A stretch of DNA of 64,000 bases, taken from positions 11,502,880 to 11,566,879 of the forward strand of contig CM067349.1 of the NCBI GenBank assembly GCA_034190875.2, in the 5' to 3' direction. Both the position numbers and the translations under genes were made by a program. The stretch comes from Urechis unicinctus (Eukaryota; Annelida; Polychaeta; Xenopneusta; Urechidae). Below the pieces are notes generated by a model that saw only the letters and a list, made by a program, of their open reading frames with translations, was not told the DNA's origin and made no database searches. Below are positions 53,131 through 64,000 of this stretch, in pieces. Position 1 is the first letter of the stretch, and each line of letters begins with the position of its first letter.

Positions 53131-53282
53131 CAAAAAACTTATACATTGCCTTTTTTCAGAATATATTTCATTCAAAACATTTTTTTAGAAGATCATAAAT
53201 ATTTTAGGCCAAAATGGTTATACCAAAAAAGTCGTAATAGTTTTGTCATGCAAAAAAACAACCATTTTGGAACTTTTTATAA

Positions 53283-53360
53283 AACCAACCAATTTGGCCA
53301 TTTTATATAACCAACCTTTTTGGCCATTTTATATATCCAACCATATTGGCCATTAAAATA
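53283..53360. repeat. 26-bp tandem repeat, three units
   Basis: Units start at 53,283, 53,309 and 53,335. Each contains ccaacc and ttggccatttta or a close variant. A more diverged unit seems to precede them near 53,257. Confidence 0.92.
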
Positions 53361-53598
53361 AACAAATGAGCCGGCCAGCCCTTTTTGCCTTCCGATATTA
53401 CCAACTATTATTATCCCAACCAACCTACTACTGACAGACCATCGTTTATACAACCTTGGGTTACAAAGCTTAGAAGGTCAATTAAACCATAAACGACTTA
53501 AATTAAATTCCTACAAACACGCTTACACAAAGTATTGCGCGTTTTTAGGTCTTTCGGGAACCGTTAGAAACGTTTTTTGATTTCTCATTGTTTCTCAA

Positions 53599-53642
53599 AA
53601 TGGAAAAGTGATCACATATGTATGGAAAAGTGATCACATATG
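53599..53642. repeat. 22-bp tandem duplication before the LINE relic
   Basis: The words atggaaaagtgatcacatat are repeated with a period of 22 bases and contain the palindrome gtgatcac. The pair lies directly before the 5' edge of the LINE relic. Confidence 0.95.
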
Positions 53643-53654
53643 TTTCAAGTTCAA

Positions 53655-55043
53655 CATCATTTGCTACCCCACGCCAGCAGTCTCCGACCAGCGCCGTTTC
53701 AACCTAAATAGAGGTGACTACCCCCGGCTCACGGGCATGCTTCAAGCAGTCGACTGGGACACTGAACTCGACTGTCCAAGTGCGCATGAAGCCTGGACCC
53801 GTCTTGCTCAACACTTCGAAACCGCCACCACCAAATGCATCCCCCGCTCAGCCCCCAAGCGCTCTAGGAAGCAGTTGTACACCACCCCGAGGTCGATCGT
53901 ATGCGGAAAATCAAGAAAGCCCTCTGGCATACATACTGTGAGCCCCATAACCAATCTGACCATGTTAGCTACATAAAAGGTGAGGAATGCACTGCGATCG
54001 CTCTCCCGTCGACTCCGTACCGACTTCGAACGCCGTATTGTTGATGACGCGAAACACAACCCAAAGTCCATCTGAAGGTACATCAACTCGATGCTTAAGA
54101 CCCGATCTAAGGTTGACGATCTCATCCGCGAGGACGGAACCATCGCCAGCTCCAACTATCGTAAAGCGGCGACACTTAACTCTTTCTTCGCATCAGTATT
54201 CACTGTTGAAGACCTGTCCCACCCCCCCCCCCCCCCCCCCCCCCCCCGACTCTTCCACACCGCCCAGTCGACTATCCACTGTCCAACATCGAAATCTCGG
54301 AGAAGAAAATCGATGAGCAGCTGAAGAAACTTTCGCCTGGTAAATCCCCTGGGACCGACGGATGGCACCCCCGCATCCTCAAGGAATGCTCCTTCGGACT
54401 GACCACCTCCCTCAAGAAGTGTTTCGAACTGTCCCTCACTGCTTCCGACTTCCCCGCTGAATGGAATGTAGGCCATGTCACCCCAATCCATAAGAAGGGC
54501 TCCAGGAGATCGCCGTGCAACTACCGCCCCGTTAGCCTCACCGCTCTGGGATCGAGGGTTCTCGAGTCAATAATACGCGACGCGATCATTGACCATATGA
54601 GCCGAAACAATCTCTTCGCAGATGAACAACATGGTTTTGTGCCAGGCCGCTCCTGCACAACACAACTCTAATCAACCCTCGAAGCCTAGACCGACGCCCT
54701 CGACCATGGCAAGTGCGTTGACTGCATATACCTCGATTTCGTCAAAGCATACGACTCCGTCCCCCACGGCCGCCTTCTCAGCAAGTTAACAGCTTACGGC
54801 ATCGACGGCGCCTGCCACCAATGGATCAAGAAGTTCCTCGCAAATCGGCACCAGCGAGTAGAAGTCAATGGCCAGCTGTCATCATGGCGTCCTGTGACGA
54901 ACTTCTTCTGCTCAGAGAGTGGTATCCGACTGGAACTCTCTCCCCGAGGTTGTGGCCACAGCCCCTCCGTCAACTCTTTCAAGGCACGCCTTGACAGCCT
55001 CTGGACCGCCCACCAATACGACCTTCCGTCCGACCCCCCCTGA
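53655..55043 (+). mobile_element. CR1/Jockey-type LINE relic, 5'-truncated and internally deleted
   Basis: Plus-strand translation shows the linker between endonuclease and reverse transcriptase (VDWDTELDCPSAHEAW near 53,745, then DDAKHNPK near 54,040). NSFFASVFT follows near 54,180, and then the RT fingers and palm: PGKSPGTDGWHPRILKE near 54,345, CNYRPVSLTALGSRVLE near 54,520, HGFVPGRS near 54,630 and YLDFVKAYDSVPH (motif A, catalytic Asp codon at 54,735-54,737). After VNGQLSSW the sequence jumps, near 54,903, to the C-terminal tail (QRVVSDWNSLP, then SVNSFKARLDSLW), ending at TGA 55,041-55,043. The YADD region is therefore deleted. Stops at 54,073, 54,669 and 54,687 and several frameshifts show it is dead. 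GC and CpG content is far above its surroundings. The superfamily is inferred from motif style. Confidence 0.9.
54222..54247. repeat. 26-base C homopolymer inside the LINE relic
   Basis: An unbroken run of 26 C residues lies in the segment before the RT domain and coincides with a change of reading frame. The complementary strand is a G run able to form G-quadruplexes. The length may be unstable in the animal or in sequencing. Confidence 0.97.
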
Positions 55044-55285
55044 TCCTTCCCCCGGGCATGTCTCCAGCAGTGGTTTATAGTCTAAACGCCCAGATTGGAC
55101 CTACAGGCTCTAGCGTAATTTGAACTGTACATTCACAATATTCAACGAGCCATGAAGAAAATAGTGAAGTTAAATTATCGGCGCGATTCCACGAAATGCT
55201 GACGCAATGTCTTGCTCCGACAAGTTCCGAACATGCCGAGCGGCAGGTGTACCGGGGGAACGGAGAAAATATGCATTAAAGTCAC
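55044..55285. other. 3' flank of the LINE relic
   Basis: CpG and GC content falls back from the LINE to the AT-rich background across this stretch. It may contain the rest of the element's 3' untranslated region. No tail of short repeats, which would mark the end of a CR1 element, is evident. Confidence 0.35.
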
Positions 55286-55642
55286 CTATTTAAAGAAAAG
55301 GCAGTTCTTCGACGTCACCGTTATTAATTTGGATACAAGTTTATACTTAGGAACTGCGAGTTTTAACAATAATAAGTGATACTTAACATTCTTAAGATTG
55401 TCGTCTCTAATATTGCAGCACGGACGATTCCAAAAAGGTAGGTCATATATTTTAACGTATTTATATTCTGATTCATGGATAATTAAACTGCCATCATTGA
55501 TTATATTGCTGTAACTATTATACATATCGCTTGCTTTGGGCAGCTTGATGTTATTTAACCACTCTGAACACTGTAATCTGTCTGTCAACGATGTTGGACA
55601 ACATCCCTTCGTCCCTTGAATCGGGAGAGTCCAAACTGCTGT
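55286..55642 (-). CDS. Unrecognised open frame, possible exon or relic
   Basis: An uninterrupted minus-strand frame of about 119 codons runs between stop codons. Its composition looks more protein-like than most frames in the window, with a Cys pair (KGCCPTSL), DLPFWNRPCCNIRDDN and a hydrophobic-basic stretch (YHLLLLKLAVPKYKLVSKL). There is no ATG near its left boundary (it opens after a TAA), so it would have to be an exon or a fragment. I do not recognise a family, signal peptide or catalytic motif. A chance frame in AT-rich DNA is a real alternative. Confidence 0.2.
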   Translation of the reverse strand, partial: TAVWTLPIQGTKGCCPTSLTDRLQCSEWLNNIKLPKASDMYNSYSNIINDGSLIIHESEYKYVKIYDLPFWNRPCCNIRDDNLKNVKYHLLLLKLAVPKYKLVSKLITVTSKNCLFFK

Positions 55643-55645
55643 CAC

Positions 55646-57714
55646 TATTTATCTCCGTGCGACATGGCGACAGTCTTGCCGCACATGGCCAAAGTTGCAA
55701 AATCCACTTAAATCTGGTGCAACAAAAACAACAAGGTGATAATCCTAAATCAGTTCCAATTAAATGAAAAAAGAAGTGTTTATATATAGTAAATGAAAGG
55801 CAAATAAGATATGGTAATTTGAGAGCAAATAACTTTCCACTGAAGCTATTTGGGTGTCTCCCAAATCGGTCGGGTTGCCAGGCTTCTGTGAAGTTCTGAG
55901 CAGCTAGCTATACGCTGAATGACACGGAGCAGTGGAGGCAGCATCACACAGCGTTATGAACCCAGTCCTCGCTCTTATGATATACGTTTCAATAATTTAT
56001 TTTCATATTGTTAAATATTAACTGCAATCATGCAAACCAGCCGAGAAGTTTAGGCAACAGGGCACTTATCAAAGTATGTGCATGTCATATAATGATGTGT
56101 CCAACTGCATATGTTCATGCATCTATTCACAATTTGCTTCATCGAGTGTCAAACTGACCTCCAATTGATTAATTGTGCATTCTTTATTACATGTTTTATC
56201 TGTTCATGAAAGAGCATCATTGTCATGCCTAACATTAGATTTATTTTGACAATTTAGCTGAATCCCATCTTTCAGAATGAATGATATAAATCCCCTCAAG
56301 ACACCATGATTAAAACATGGATTAAACAATCTTTAAGTTTTAAATATATCACCTTTATTCAGTTTGTCACATAACATGTAGCTACAAAATGAGGAAAAAA
56401 AAAGCAGCATCTGCAGGCAATGTGCTGAAGGATTTGTTAAGGTCAGGATTAGGTTGAAGATCAATTAATTTTGTTTATGATTAAATTTTATTTGCTGTTC
56501 ACTTGCCTATCTAGGGTCACTTACATTCTACAAAAAATGTATCCACAATATAGGCATTCAGAGTTGATTGGGCTGAATAAATTGACTTAAATGGACTGAA
56601 TGTTTTGACCTCATCAGGGTTAACAACATAAGGCAATCAATGATCAGGATATCATTATCAAGTAAAGCATATCTACAGATCAATTTGAACATGGTCAGCA
56701 GGAACTACAACAACAGCGTCTTATGTTGCACTATCAGTAATAGACTTTCAAGAGGTGCAGTCTTGGTGGGTTTCCAAGGACACAATTAGTGAATCCATAC
56801 AACAGCTTGTCCATATGATTCGGCAAAAGATGATTCTTCTGCTGTGCCCCAGCTAAAGTTGCACATTCTGTTACACACAAAAAAAATAACTTGTCAAACT
56901 GTCTATCAGTCTTATATCATAAGAAATAAAGGAAGTCTATGTAATACATTACATAACATTAATTCTTGCCAGCCTGATTAGGTTGATCATCATTACAACA
57001 TGTCACATGAATCAATCTCTTGTCATTAAGTAAAGGAAGTCAAAACCAATCCTCTCTCATGTGGCAGAAACTGAATCTACATTTGAATATTAACTAATAG
57101 AATATTGGTAAAAAAACATTGTAAGCCTTATCTTATCAATATGCACATTAACTGCAATTATATAACCAATAACAAACAGCCAACCCATCAATAAATAATG
57201 TAACCTCCCCTCATTGACCACTGATGGCAACTTTAACATTCTCTTTCTGGGTAGAGATGACAGGCATTGACTAGTGACCACCAGGAAGGTTGCTATGGAG
57301 CTAAGCATTGATAAATAAACCAGAATTAAATGCTTGACTGCTCCCCTGGGTTGGCTTAGTGGCACTTCCCATGGTCACTTAACCACTGATAAAATGGTGT
57401 CTGATCCCCATAAGTCAGCTCTCTTAACCCTAAACCTGAGGTCACATTTACAATTGTGCACATCTGAAAATAAGTATATAGTGAGGATGAAGACATGCAT
57501 ATCTGATGTTCATCTGGAGTTGATTCTGCTACAAAACATTCACCAGATGTTCAGAATAAGTCTACAGTTCAGTCATCAGCAACAGGGCTGGAAATTAACT
57601 AAAATGGCCACCTGTACTGACCTGTCCCCATGACGGCCGGCCATTTTAGATGTAAACCGGCTTCAAGAAATTCTACGCCTTCAAACAAAAAAGATGCCAT
57701 GTTAGGCGAAACCT
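55646..57714. other. CpG-poor AT-rich DNA, no gene recognised
   Basis: The texture differs from the left 52 kb: CpG is scarce and poly-A/poly-T words are frequent. An 11-base inverted repeat (ctaaaatggcc at 57,599-57,609 and its complement at 57,639-57,649) could form a small hairpin. The word tggcttagtgg near 57,352 looks like a Pol III A box, but no B box follows at the right distance. Open frames of 91 and 99 codons near 57.1-57.6 kb have no recognised family. Confidence 0.5.
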
Positions 57715-57895
57715 AGGTCAGTAACATACTGGGCTGGTGATAAGAACCCCAGTAAGTCTCACAATTAGTAGTTGATAAGAACCCTAGGTCAGTGATATAC
57801 TGGGCTGGTGATACAAACCCCAGATCAGTGTCACGACGGGCTGGTAATAAAGAGAATCCCAGGTCTGTGTCATGCTGGGCTGGTGATGAGGAGGT
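57715..57895. repeat. 36-bp minisatellite, about five units
   Basis: Units of 35 to 39 bases start near 57,715, 57,751, 57,786, 57,822 and 57,861. They share aggtcagt, tactgggctggtgat and aacccc with several changes. The second unit is the most diverged. Confidence 0.9.
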
Positions 57896-58234
57896 GATAT
57901 GAATTGCAGATAAATACAAAGCAGATTAAGTGTACAACAATGTGACACTATACACAGGTGCATACATCATACATGCAGAACTATCAATCAGGACCAGGTA
58001 GAGCTTAACATTCATACTGGCCCAGTAACTCAGGTTCTGTTTAACAGAACCTCTGATCTGATAAAAAACTACTTACTTAAACCGACTGATGTGGCCATAC
58101 TCACACACAACATATACAGATAATACTCATTGTTTTGGTCAATTTTGTCATTCTGATGGTTTATGACAATTAGACATAACTTGTCTTTTTAAGCCCCAGT
58201 GATAGATATATCTCAACGGGATATAATACAAACG

Positions 58235-60674
58235 AGAGGCCAAAACATTAGTGAAGCCAAAACATTAATTTAATTAAGCCACAACAATGATGAAGCCACA
58301 ACACTGACAAAGCCACAACACTGGCGAAGCCACAAAATTGGTGAAGCCACAATATTGGTGAAGCCACAACACTGGTGATGCCACAAAATTGATGAGCCAC
58401 AATATTGGTGAAGCCACAGCATTGGTGAAGCCACAATATTGATAAAGTCAAAATATTGATGAAGCCACAATAGTGGTGAAGCCGCAATAGTGGTGAAGCC
58501 ACAACATTGGTGATGCCACAAAATTGGTGAGCCAAATATTGATTAAGTCACAATATTGGTGAAGCCACAATATTGATGAAGTCAAAATATTGATGAAGCC
58601 ATAATAGTGGTGAAGCCACAATAGTGGTGAAGCCACAACATTAGCCAAGGCACAGTATTGGTGAAGCCACAATATTGGTAAAGCCACAACACTTGTGAAG
58701 CCACAACATTGGTGAAGCAACAGTATTGGAGAAGCCACAGTATTGGTGAAGCCACAATATTGATGAAGCAACAGTATTGGTGATGCAACAATATTGATGA
58801 GGCCAAAATATTGGTGAAGCCACAGGGTTGGTGAAGCCACAACATTGGTGAGCCACAGTATTAATGAAGTCACAATATTGGTGAATTCACAATTTTCACA
58901 AAACCACAATATTATTGGATCAACCACTCCGGTGAAGCCGCAACAATGTTGAAGCCACAAGAATCTTGAAGAAAAAAAATTGATGAAGCCAAAATATTGA
59001 TGAAGCCATATTATTGGTGAATTCACAATTTTCACAAAACCACAATATTATTGGATCAACCACTCCGGTGAAGCCACAACAATTGTAAAGCCACAAGAAT
59101 CTTGAAGAAAAAAAATTGATGAAGCCAAAATATTGATGAAGCCACATTATTGGTGAAGCCACAACATTGGTGAAAACAACACTGGTGAAGCCACAACATT
59201 GGTGATGCCACAGTATTTGTGAAGCCACAATATTTGTAAAGCAATAATATTGGTAAAGCCACAACACTTGTGAAGCAAAAAACATTGGTGAAGCCAAATA
59301 TTAGTGAAGCCATAACACTGATATTGAAAGCCGCAACATTGATGGTGAAGCCACAATATTGATGAAGCCACACAACACTGGTGAAGCCAAAATATGATGC
59401 CAAGCCACAAAGCCACAATATTGTGAATAATATTGGTAAAGCCACAACACTGGTGAAGCAAAAATCTTGATGAAGCCACAGTATTAGTGAAGCCACAATG
59501 TTGATGAAGCCACAATATTGGAGAAGCCACAGTATTGGTGAAGCCAAAATATTGATGAAGCCACAATATCGATGAAGCCACATTATTGGTGAAGCCACAA
59601 CATTGGTGAAAACACAACACTGGTGAAGCCACAACATCGGTGAAGCCAGAGTATTTGTGAAGCCACAATATTTGTAAAGCCACAATATTGGTAAAGCCAC
59701 AACACTTGTGAAGCCACAAATATTTATGAAGCCATAACACTGATGAAGCCACAATATGGTGATGAAAGCCACAGTATTGGTGAAGCACAATATTGATGAA
59801 GCCACAATATTGGAGAAGCCAGAGTATTGGTGAAGCAGCAACATTGGTGAAGCCACAGTATTGGTGAAGCCACAATATTGAAGCCAAAATATTGCCACAA
59901 TATTGGTGAAGCCACAGTAAGCCACACATATTAGTGAAGCCACAATAATGATGAAGCCACAATATTGGAGAAGCCACAGTATTGGTGAAGCAGCAACATT
60001 GGTGAAGCAACAGTATTGGAGAAGCCACATTATTGTTGAAGCCATAATATTGATGAAGCCACAATATTGGTGAAGCCACAGTATTGAGAAACCACAGTAT
60101 TGGTGAAAGCCACAGTATTGATTGAAGCCACAGTATTGGTGAAGCCACAATATTGGTGAAGCCACAGTATTGATGAAGCCACCACAAGTATTGGAAGCCA
60201 AGCCACAGTATTGGTGAAACCACAATATTGTTGAAGCCAAAATATTGATGAAGCCACAATATTGGTGAAGCCACAGTATTGGTGAAGCCACAACAATGGT
60301 GAAAACACAACACTGCTGAAGCCACAACATCGGTGATGCCAGAGTATTTGTGAAGCCAACATTTTGGTAAAGCCACAACATTGGTGAAGCCAACATATTG
60401 ATGAAGCCATAACACTGATGAAGCCATAAAACTGGTGAAGCCACAACATTGGTGAAGCCACAGTATTGGAGAAGCCACAGAATTGAAGCTACAATGTTGA
60501 TGAAGCCACAATATTGGTGAAGCCACAGTATTGGTGAAGCCACAACATAGGTGAAGCCGCAGTATTGGTGAAGCCAGAATATTGGTAAAGTCACAATATT
60601 GATGAACCCACAATATCATTTAATCCACAACACTGGTGAAGCTCCTGTCAGTAATGTAGATGAAGCCACATGGC
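58235..60674. repeat. 17-bp minisatellite, roughly 140 units
   Basis: The core unit is gtgaagccacaatattg with common variants (cagtattg, caacattg, caacactg, gatgaagcc). Edges are frayed: units degrade near 58,235-58,290 and 60,600-60,674. The centre of the unit holds the palindrome caatattg. On the minus strand none of the three phases of the unit contains a stop, and three units make 51 bases. Long minus frames therefore result, up to 512 codons at 59,056-60,594, with a 17-residue repeat LHQYCGFTNIVASPILW. On the plus strand a TGA recurs. I regard the frames as a by-product. Confidence 0.97.
58881..59152. repeat. 136-bp higher-order duplication (8 x 17) inside the 17-bp array
   Basis: Two near-identical copies start at 58,881 and 59,017 with gtgaattcacaattttcaca. 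Both contain the off-pattern words attattggatcaaccactcc and gaatcttgaag followed by an A run. The period of 136 is exactly eight units. Looser higher-order copies of another block, marked by ggtgaaaac, occur near 59,170, 59,606 and 60,299. Confidence 0.92.
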
Positions 60675-62326
60675 CACCTCACTATTCTTATCTTTAACTA
60701 TACATTTATCTAAAATCACAAAATGTCATGAAATGATAAGATTAAAGAATATTTCTTTTCACTAAGCAAGAGCCTAGTGGCCCTAAAGCAAAACACTGCC
60801 CCATTTGAATTTAGGAGGTATCTTGCAAAGATAGATGAGCATAATTGTGATGGTAGGACAGCTGATACTGTTGCCCATCTTGAACAAATAAATTTCCTAT
60901 ATAGGGCAGTTTTACCAACAGAGAGGATATTAATCTCCAATATGATTCAATTGAGATACTGGGTTCATAATATTAAACCCAGAACAGGCGGTAAAGCAGT
61001 TAATCACTACCAGATTATGATTAACCTTATTAGCATTTAGCCTCATAATTAAAAGTTTTAAAAAATGATTTACCTTAACACCCATGAGCTAATAATAACT
61101 TAGCTACATTTTTCCTGGATCAAGCAATTTTAATTTGCTTTTATTTAGCAAGTCAGAGGTCAAAAGCCATAAAGCTGTGAGTTAAAGTTTGCAAGATTTG
61201 CTCAATGTGAAGTTGCTAGCTTGCATTATAAAAAAACGTGCCATCAATAATCATTCCCCACTGAGTAAATCACTCAGAAACAAAAGGTCATGCAGCGCTG
61301 ATATTCAATTTGTAAGTGATCATCAATATAAGAGTGGTTCATGTTTAATTTGAGACGGGTATTCCCTATTTAGTTAACATAGCTAATTGTGTTTGTAAGT
61401 GACAATCAATATGAGAATGACTTGCATTATTAAAAAAATGTGATACCAAAAGTTTACAAGCAGACAGATTGACAGGGCAAAACTGTGCTAAGGAGCATAA
61501 CTATTAATGGTTACTGCCTATTGGTCCCATAAATTTTACCTTATGAGTGGCATGCAACATGTCCGGGATGGGCAACGAATCAAAGTGACCATCCAAGTCA
61601 TGCGTAATCAGGCATTTTGTTACATCTTGGGAACTGCACTGTCCCAAAAAGACCTCATGTGTGATTTTTGGTTTCAGATATGCTCAATACCCACTATCAA
61701 CACTAGAGCAGATGCACAGCTTTTAAGACTAACTGACAGATGACCATGGCATTTATAGATTATACATGATAGATTTAAATGATGTGATTGGACTATTGAA
61801 CAATTGTTTGGATAACAAACATTGAACATTTGACAACAATTTTATTACCAATATTGATGTGGCAGATACCCTGACAAAAGAGGCTCTGGACTTCAAAAAC
61901 CTACTAGGGGTTTGATTATTTGGCTAGCCGCTGTTGAAATTGGCTGTCAACTCAAACCAGCACAGTTGTTTTGGATAGTTACTATTGAGATCTAAAGGAT
62001 CACTCTCCTGACTTATTGATGGCAAAAGTGTGACCCAGTCCATGACTGAAACTATCATATAACACATAATCAAACTTATAGGAATGTAATAAAGAACTCA
62101 TGTTTTAGTGTATTACAATGACACACAATATTAGCAGATCATGCTATTTTCCAATAAAAGTACTTTAAAAGGTAGGTTAAGGGTAACATTAATGATACAA
62201 GTATATAATTCGAGGATGAGGAAAGCAAAATATCAATCTTTAACCATTGAAACAAAATTCACATTTGAAATAGTAACCCAGACCCCCTAACGCACTACCA
62301 ACAGAGTTGTTATATAGTGTACTTGT
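60675..62326. other. CpG-poor AT-rich DNA, no gene; two short repeat pairs
   Basis: Two short repeat pairs are nested here: tgcattataaaaaaa (61,213) with tgcattattaaaaaaa (61,423), and tttgtaagtgatcatcaata (61,310) with tttgtaagtgacaatcaata (61,392). An 87-codon plus frame at 60,777-61,040 and a 78-codon one at 61,507-61,743 have no recognised family. Confidence 0.45.
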
Positions 62327-62374
62327 ACTATGACATTAGCCATCCTAGTGGCTAGTGGTGGCTAATGTCATAGT
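62327..62374. repeat. Perfect 16-bp inverted repeat (hairpin)
   Basis: The arm actatgacattagcca at 62,327-62,342 is perfectly complementary to 62,359-62,374, with a 16-base loop. With a two-base gap the pairing extends a few bases further outward (ttgt with acaa). The hairpin could be the remains of a foldback element, a transcript hairpin or a chance structure. Confidence 0.9.
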
Positions 62375-62479
62375 CCACAATACAACATTGTGAGTTACAG
62401 TATTACAGGGCATTAAGTCTGAAGACTGGTGGGATCGATGATCCTGGAATCAGGATACCCTACCTTACTCAACAATCAA

Positions 62480-63120
62480 ATTGGAGCGTTTGGGTTATTG
62501 TGATACCGGAGCGCATGTCCGCTGTCAAGATCAGGCAATGTTTACATCTGACAGATGGCGCAAAAGCCGTTCGCTAGCATGGCCAATGGCAATAGTCGAT
62601 ACGGTTAAATGAGCGTTAGGAAATACATTAAAAAAAATCAATGGTAATCGGTAGATCTGTCCTACCAAGCTGCAGGCATCTAGTAACATTAACGTGGTAT
62701 CTGGATATTGTTGGCCGTTTGATCAGTGTTAGTGATCACTGGTGATTGGTAAGTGTGAGTGTGAACGGTAGAGCTCACGCGCGGAACAGCCCGGTGAAGC
62801 TCGCTAACCACTTTAAGTTTAAACTACGGGTATTTCATAATTTGTCGTAGTCTACATGAAATTTCTTTCCACAACAATAACGTTTATTTTCACATGAATG
62901 ATATTCAATCTATAAACGTTAAAATCATACTGACCGAGCGAGAATCACATGGAAACAGAGCGTGTAGAATGTACGATCGCCTTTGTTTATGTTCGCTCGT
63001 GTACCGGAAATTCCACGCGGTATGGAAAGCTGGAATAGTTACAATCCCAAAATATACCTTCAGCTTGAGCCCGCGGTGCGTTAGTGGGGACAATTGGATT
63101 TTACGACATGAGCAAACTGA
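62480..63120. promoter_or_regulatory. CpG-dense patch, candidate promoter
   Basis: I count more than 30 CpG dinucleotides in about 640 bases, against only a few per kilobase in the 5 kb to the left. Short open frames overlap on both strands here (62,894-63,133 plus and 62,905-63,126 minus) with no family recognised. In an animal genome with CpG depletion such a patch suggests an unmethylated promoter or first exon, but no TATA box with a linked frame or splice site is clear. A young GC-rich insertion is the alternative. Confidence 0.3.
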
Positions 63121-64000
63121 TAACACAAAATAATCTTAATGATTAATCCCTGAAAAAAAAACAGTCCGTTGATACTACCACATGATTTCATTTATTACTT
63201 GAAACTTTGCACATCATAGATCGAGAAAACCGGTATCTCATTTCAGTGAGATTCTCCAAACGTTTTAAATGCTGATCTGCGTCTCGAATTCCCAGCTTGT
63301 TCTTATTTATCTAAATAAAACATTATCAGACGGATATATATTGAGAAAACAACACCCAAAAATGAATTGACAGAGACTTACAACTCCGGATTTCCCAGTA
63401 AAATCGCCATTTTTTTTATATCCGTCCGTTAGGATATTTGAGCGTGTGCCGCCCATTATTCGTAGAACTGCTGATTTATATGTTCATTCAAAATTTGTTT
63501 TTTTTTCATTTCAAGCGATAATTTAAAACAAAGAATTGTTCATTGAAGTTAAAAGTCACACAAATCATGAATCTAAGTTTGAAACAAATATACATCGAAC
63601 AAAGCCATATTATAACCATAAAGCACTGCCAAAAATATAAATAACACATACATATTTATCAAGCTACAGCGCATGTTGATGTCTACCAACAAGTGAATAT
63701 GACAGGTGATGTTTCGATTGTGAACTTGTGTTCGCTGTATATAGCCAAACAAAAATCACATGTATTGTATAGATATACATAACTAAATGATCAAATTATA
63801 GAAAAATACACATTAAACGGTTAATAAGAATATATACAAATGAATTTGTAAGGCCAGGAGACAATAGGTTTGTCGCTAGCGAGAGGGCCACCTGTTTGAA
63901 ACAAGTTATTCTGTGTTAATTTTGAAGGCATGTGTGAAGGAGGGATGGTGAATAATGAACATTTCGAAAGATGCAGGTGGCATAAGGATTTTATAATTTA
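63121..64000. other. AT-rich DNA, no gene recognised
   Basis: The last 880 bases have several A or T homopolymers and no frame, repeat array or RNA gene that I can support. Confidence 0.5.

Noticed and set aside
54156-54520. Minus-strand genes of 82-111 codons opposite the LINE
   Set aside because: They are antisense shadows of the GC-rich LINE frame. The plus strand carries the recognisable RT motifs.
57345-57440. tRNA-derived SINE head with A-box-like tggcttagtgg
   Set aside because: There is no B box 30-60 bases downstream and no second copy in the window.
59056-60594. A 512-codon minus-strand protein gene
   Set aside because: It lies wholly within the 17-bp array and ends with it. Overlapping frames of similar length exist in the other phases.

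Overview
The window looks like nuclear DNA of an animal, most likely an invertebrate. It has no operons, ribosome-binding sites or long conserved reading frames. Both recognisable protein relics are non-LTR retrotransposon reverse transcriptases of kinds common in invertebrate genomes, and the rest is dominated by tandem and segmental repeats. I see no intact protein-coding gene, tRNA, rRNA or CRISPR array. I cannot name the species; a mollusc or other marine invertebrate is only a guess.

From 1 to about 52.2 kb the DNA is a mosaic of diverged copies of a limited set of modules. The clearest structure is a tandem macro-duplication: 16,620-28,160 (unit II) and 28,160-41,640 (unit III) are colinear by eye over their whole length through many anchor matches. 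Unit I (1 to 16.6 kb) and the part right of 41.6 kb carry matching but rearranged or truncated modules. Unit I also holds a much younger tandem pair of about 2.1 kb (5,591-7,640 and 7,670-9,855), each with a pure AT tract. Near 45.5-52.2 kb a smaller module occurs three times. Individual copies carry private local amplifications: a 51-bp minisatellite of about 30 units only in unit III, a 42-bp triplication, a 22-bp array, 126-, 146- and 148-bp duplications, and AT/GATA tracts. Insertions seen in only one copy include a 544-bp TTAA-flanked inverted-repeat element (31,069-31,612), whose empty site is visible in unit II, and a possible gag-like relic near 27.3 kb. A decayed LINE reverse transcriptase lies on the minus strand at 3.28-4.24 kb. 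A degenerate RING-finger-like relic lies on the minus strand at 41.66-41.97 kb.

A compound AT/GATA/AC microsatellite (52.34-53.05 kb) ends the mosaic. To its right lies a GC- and CpG-rich, internally deleted CR1/Jockey-type LINE relic (53.66-55.04 kb, plus strand) with a 26-base C run. Beyond it the DNA changes texture: it is AT-rich and CpG-poor, with poly-A/T runs. It contains a 36-bp array (57.7 kb), a 17-bp minisatellite of about 2.4 kb (58.2-60.7 kb) and a CpG-dense patch at 62.48-63.12 kb that could be a promoter.

No set of genes in the window works together as a system. The notable biology is structural: a macro-duplicated, decaying region in which paralogous copies act as before-and-after records of transposon insertion and minisatellite birth. 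Two arrays also keep whole strands open in all three frames because their unit lengths are 51 bp or one third of it.
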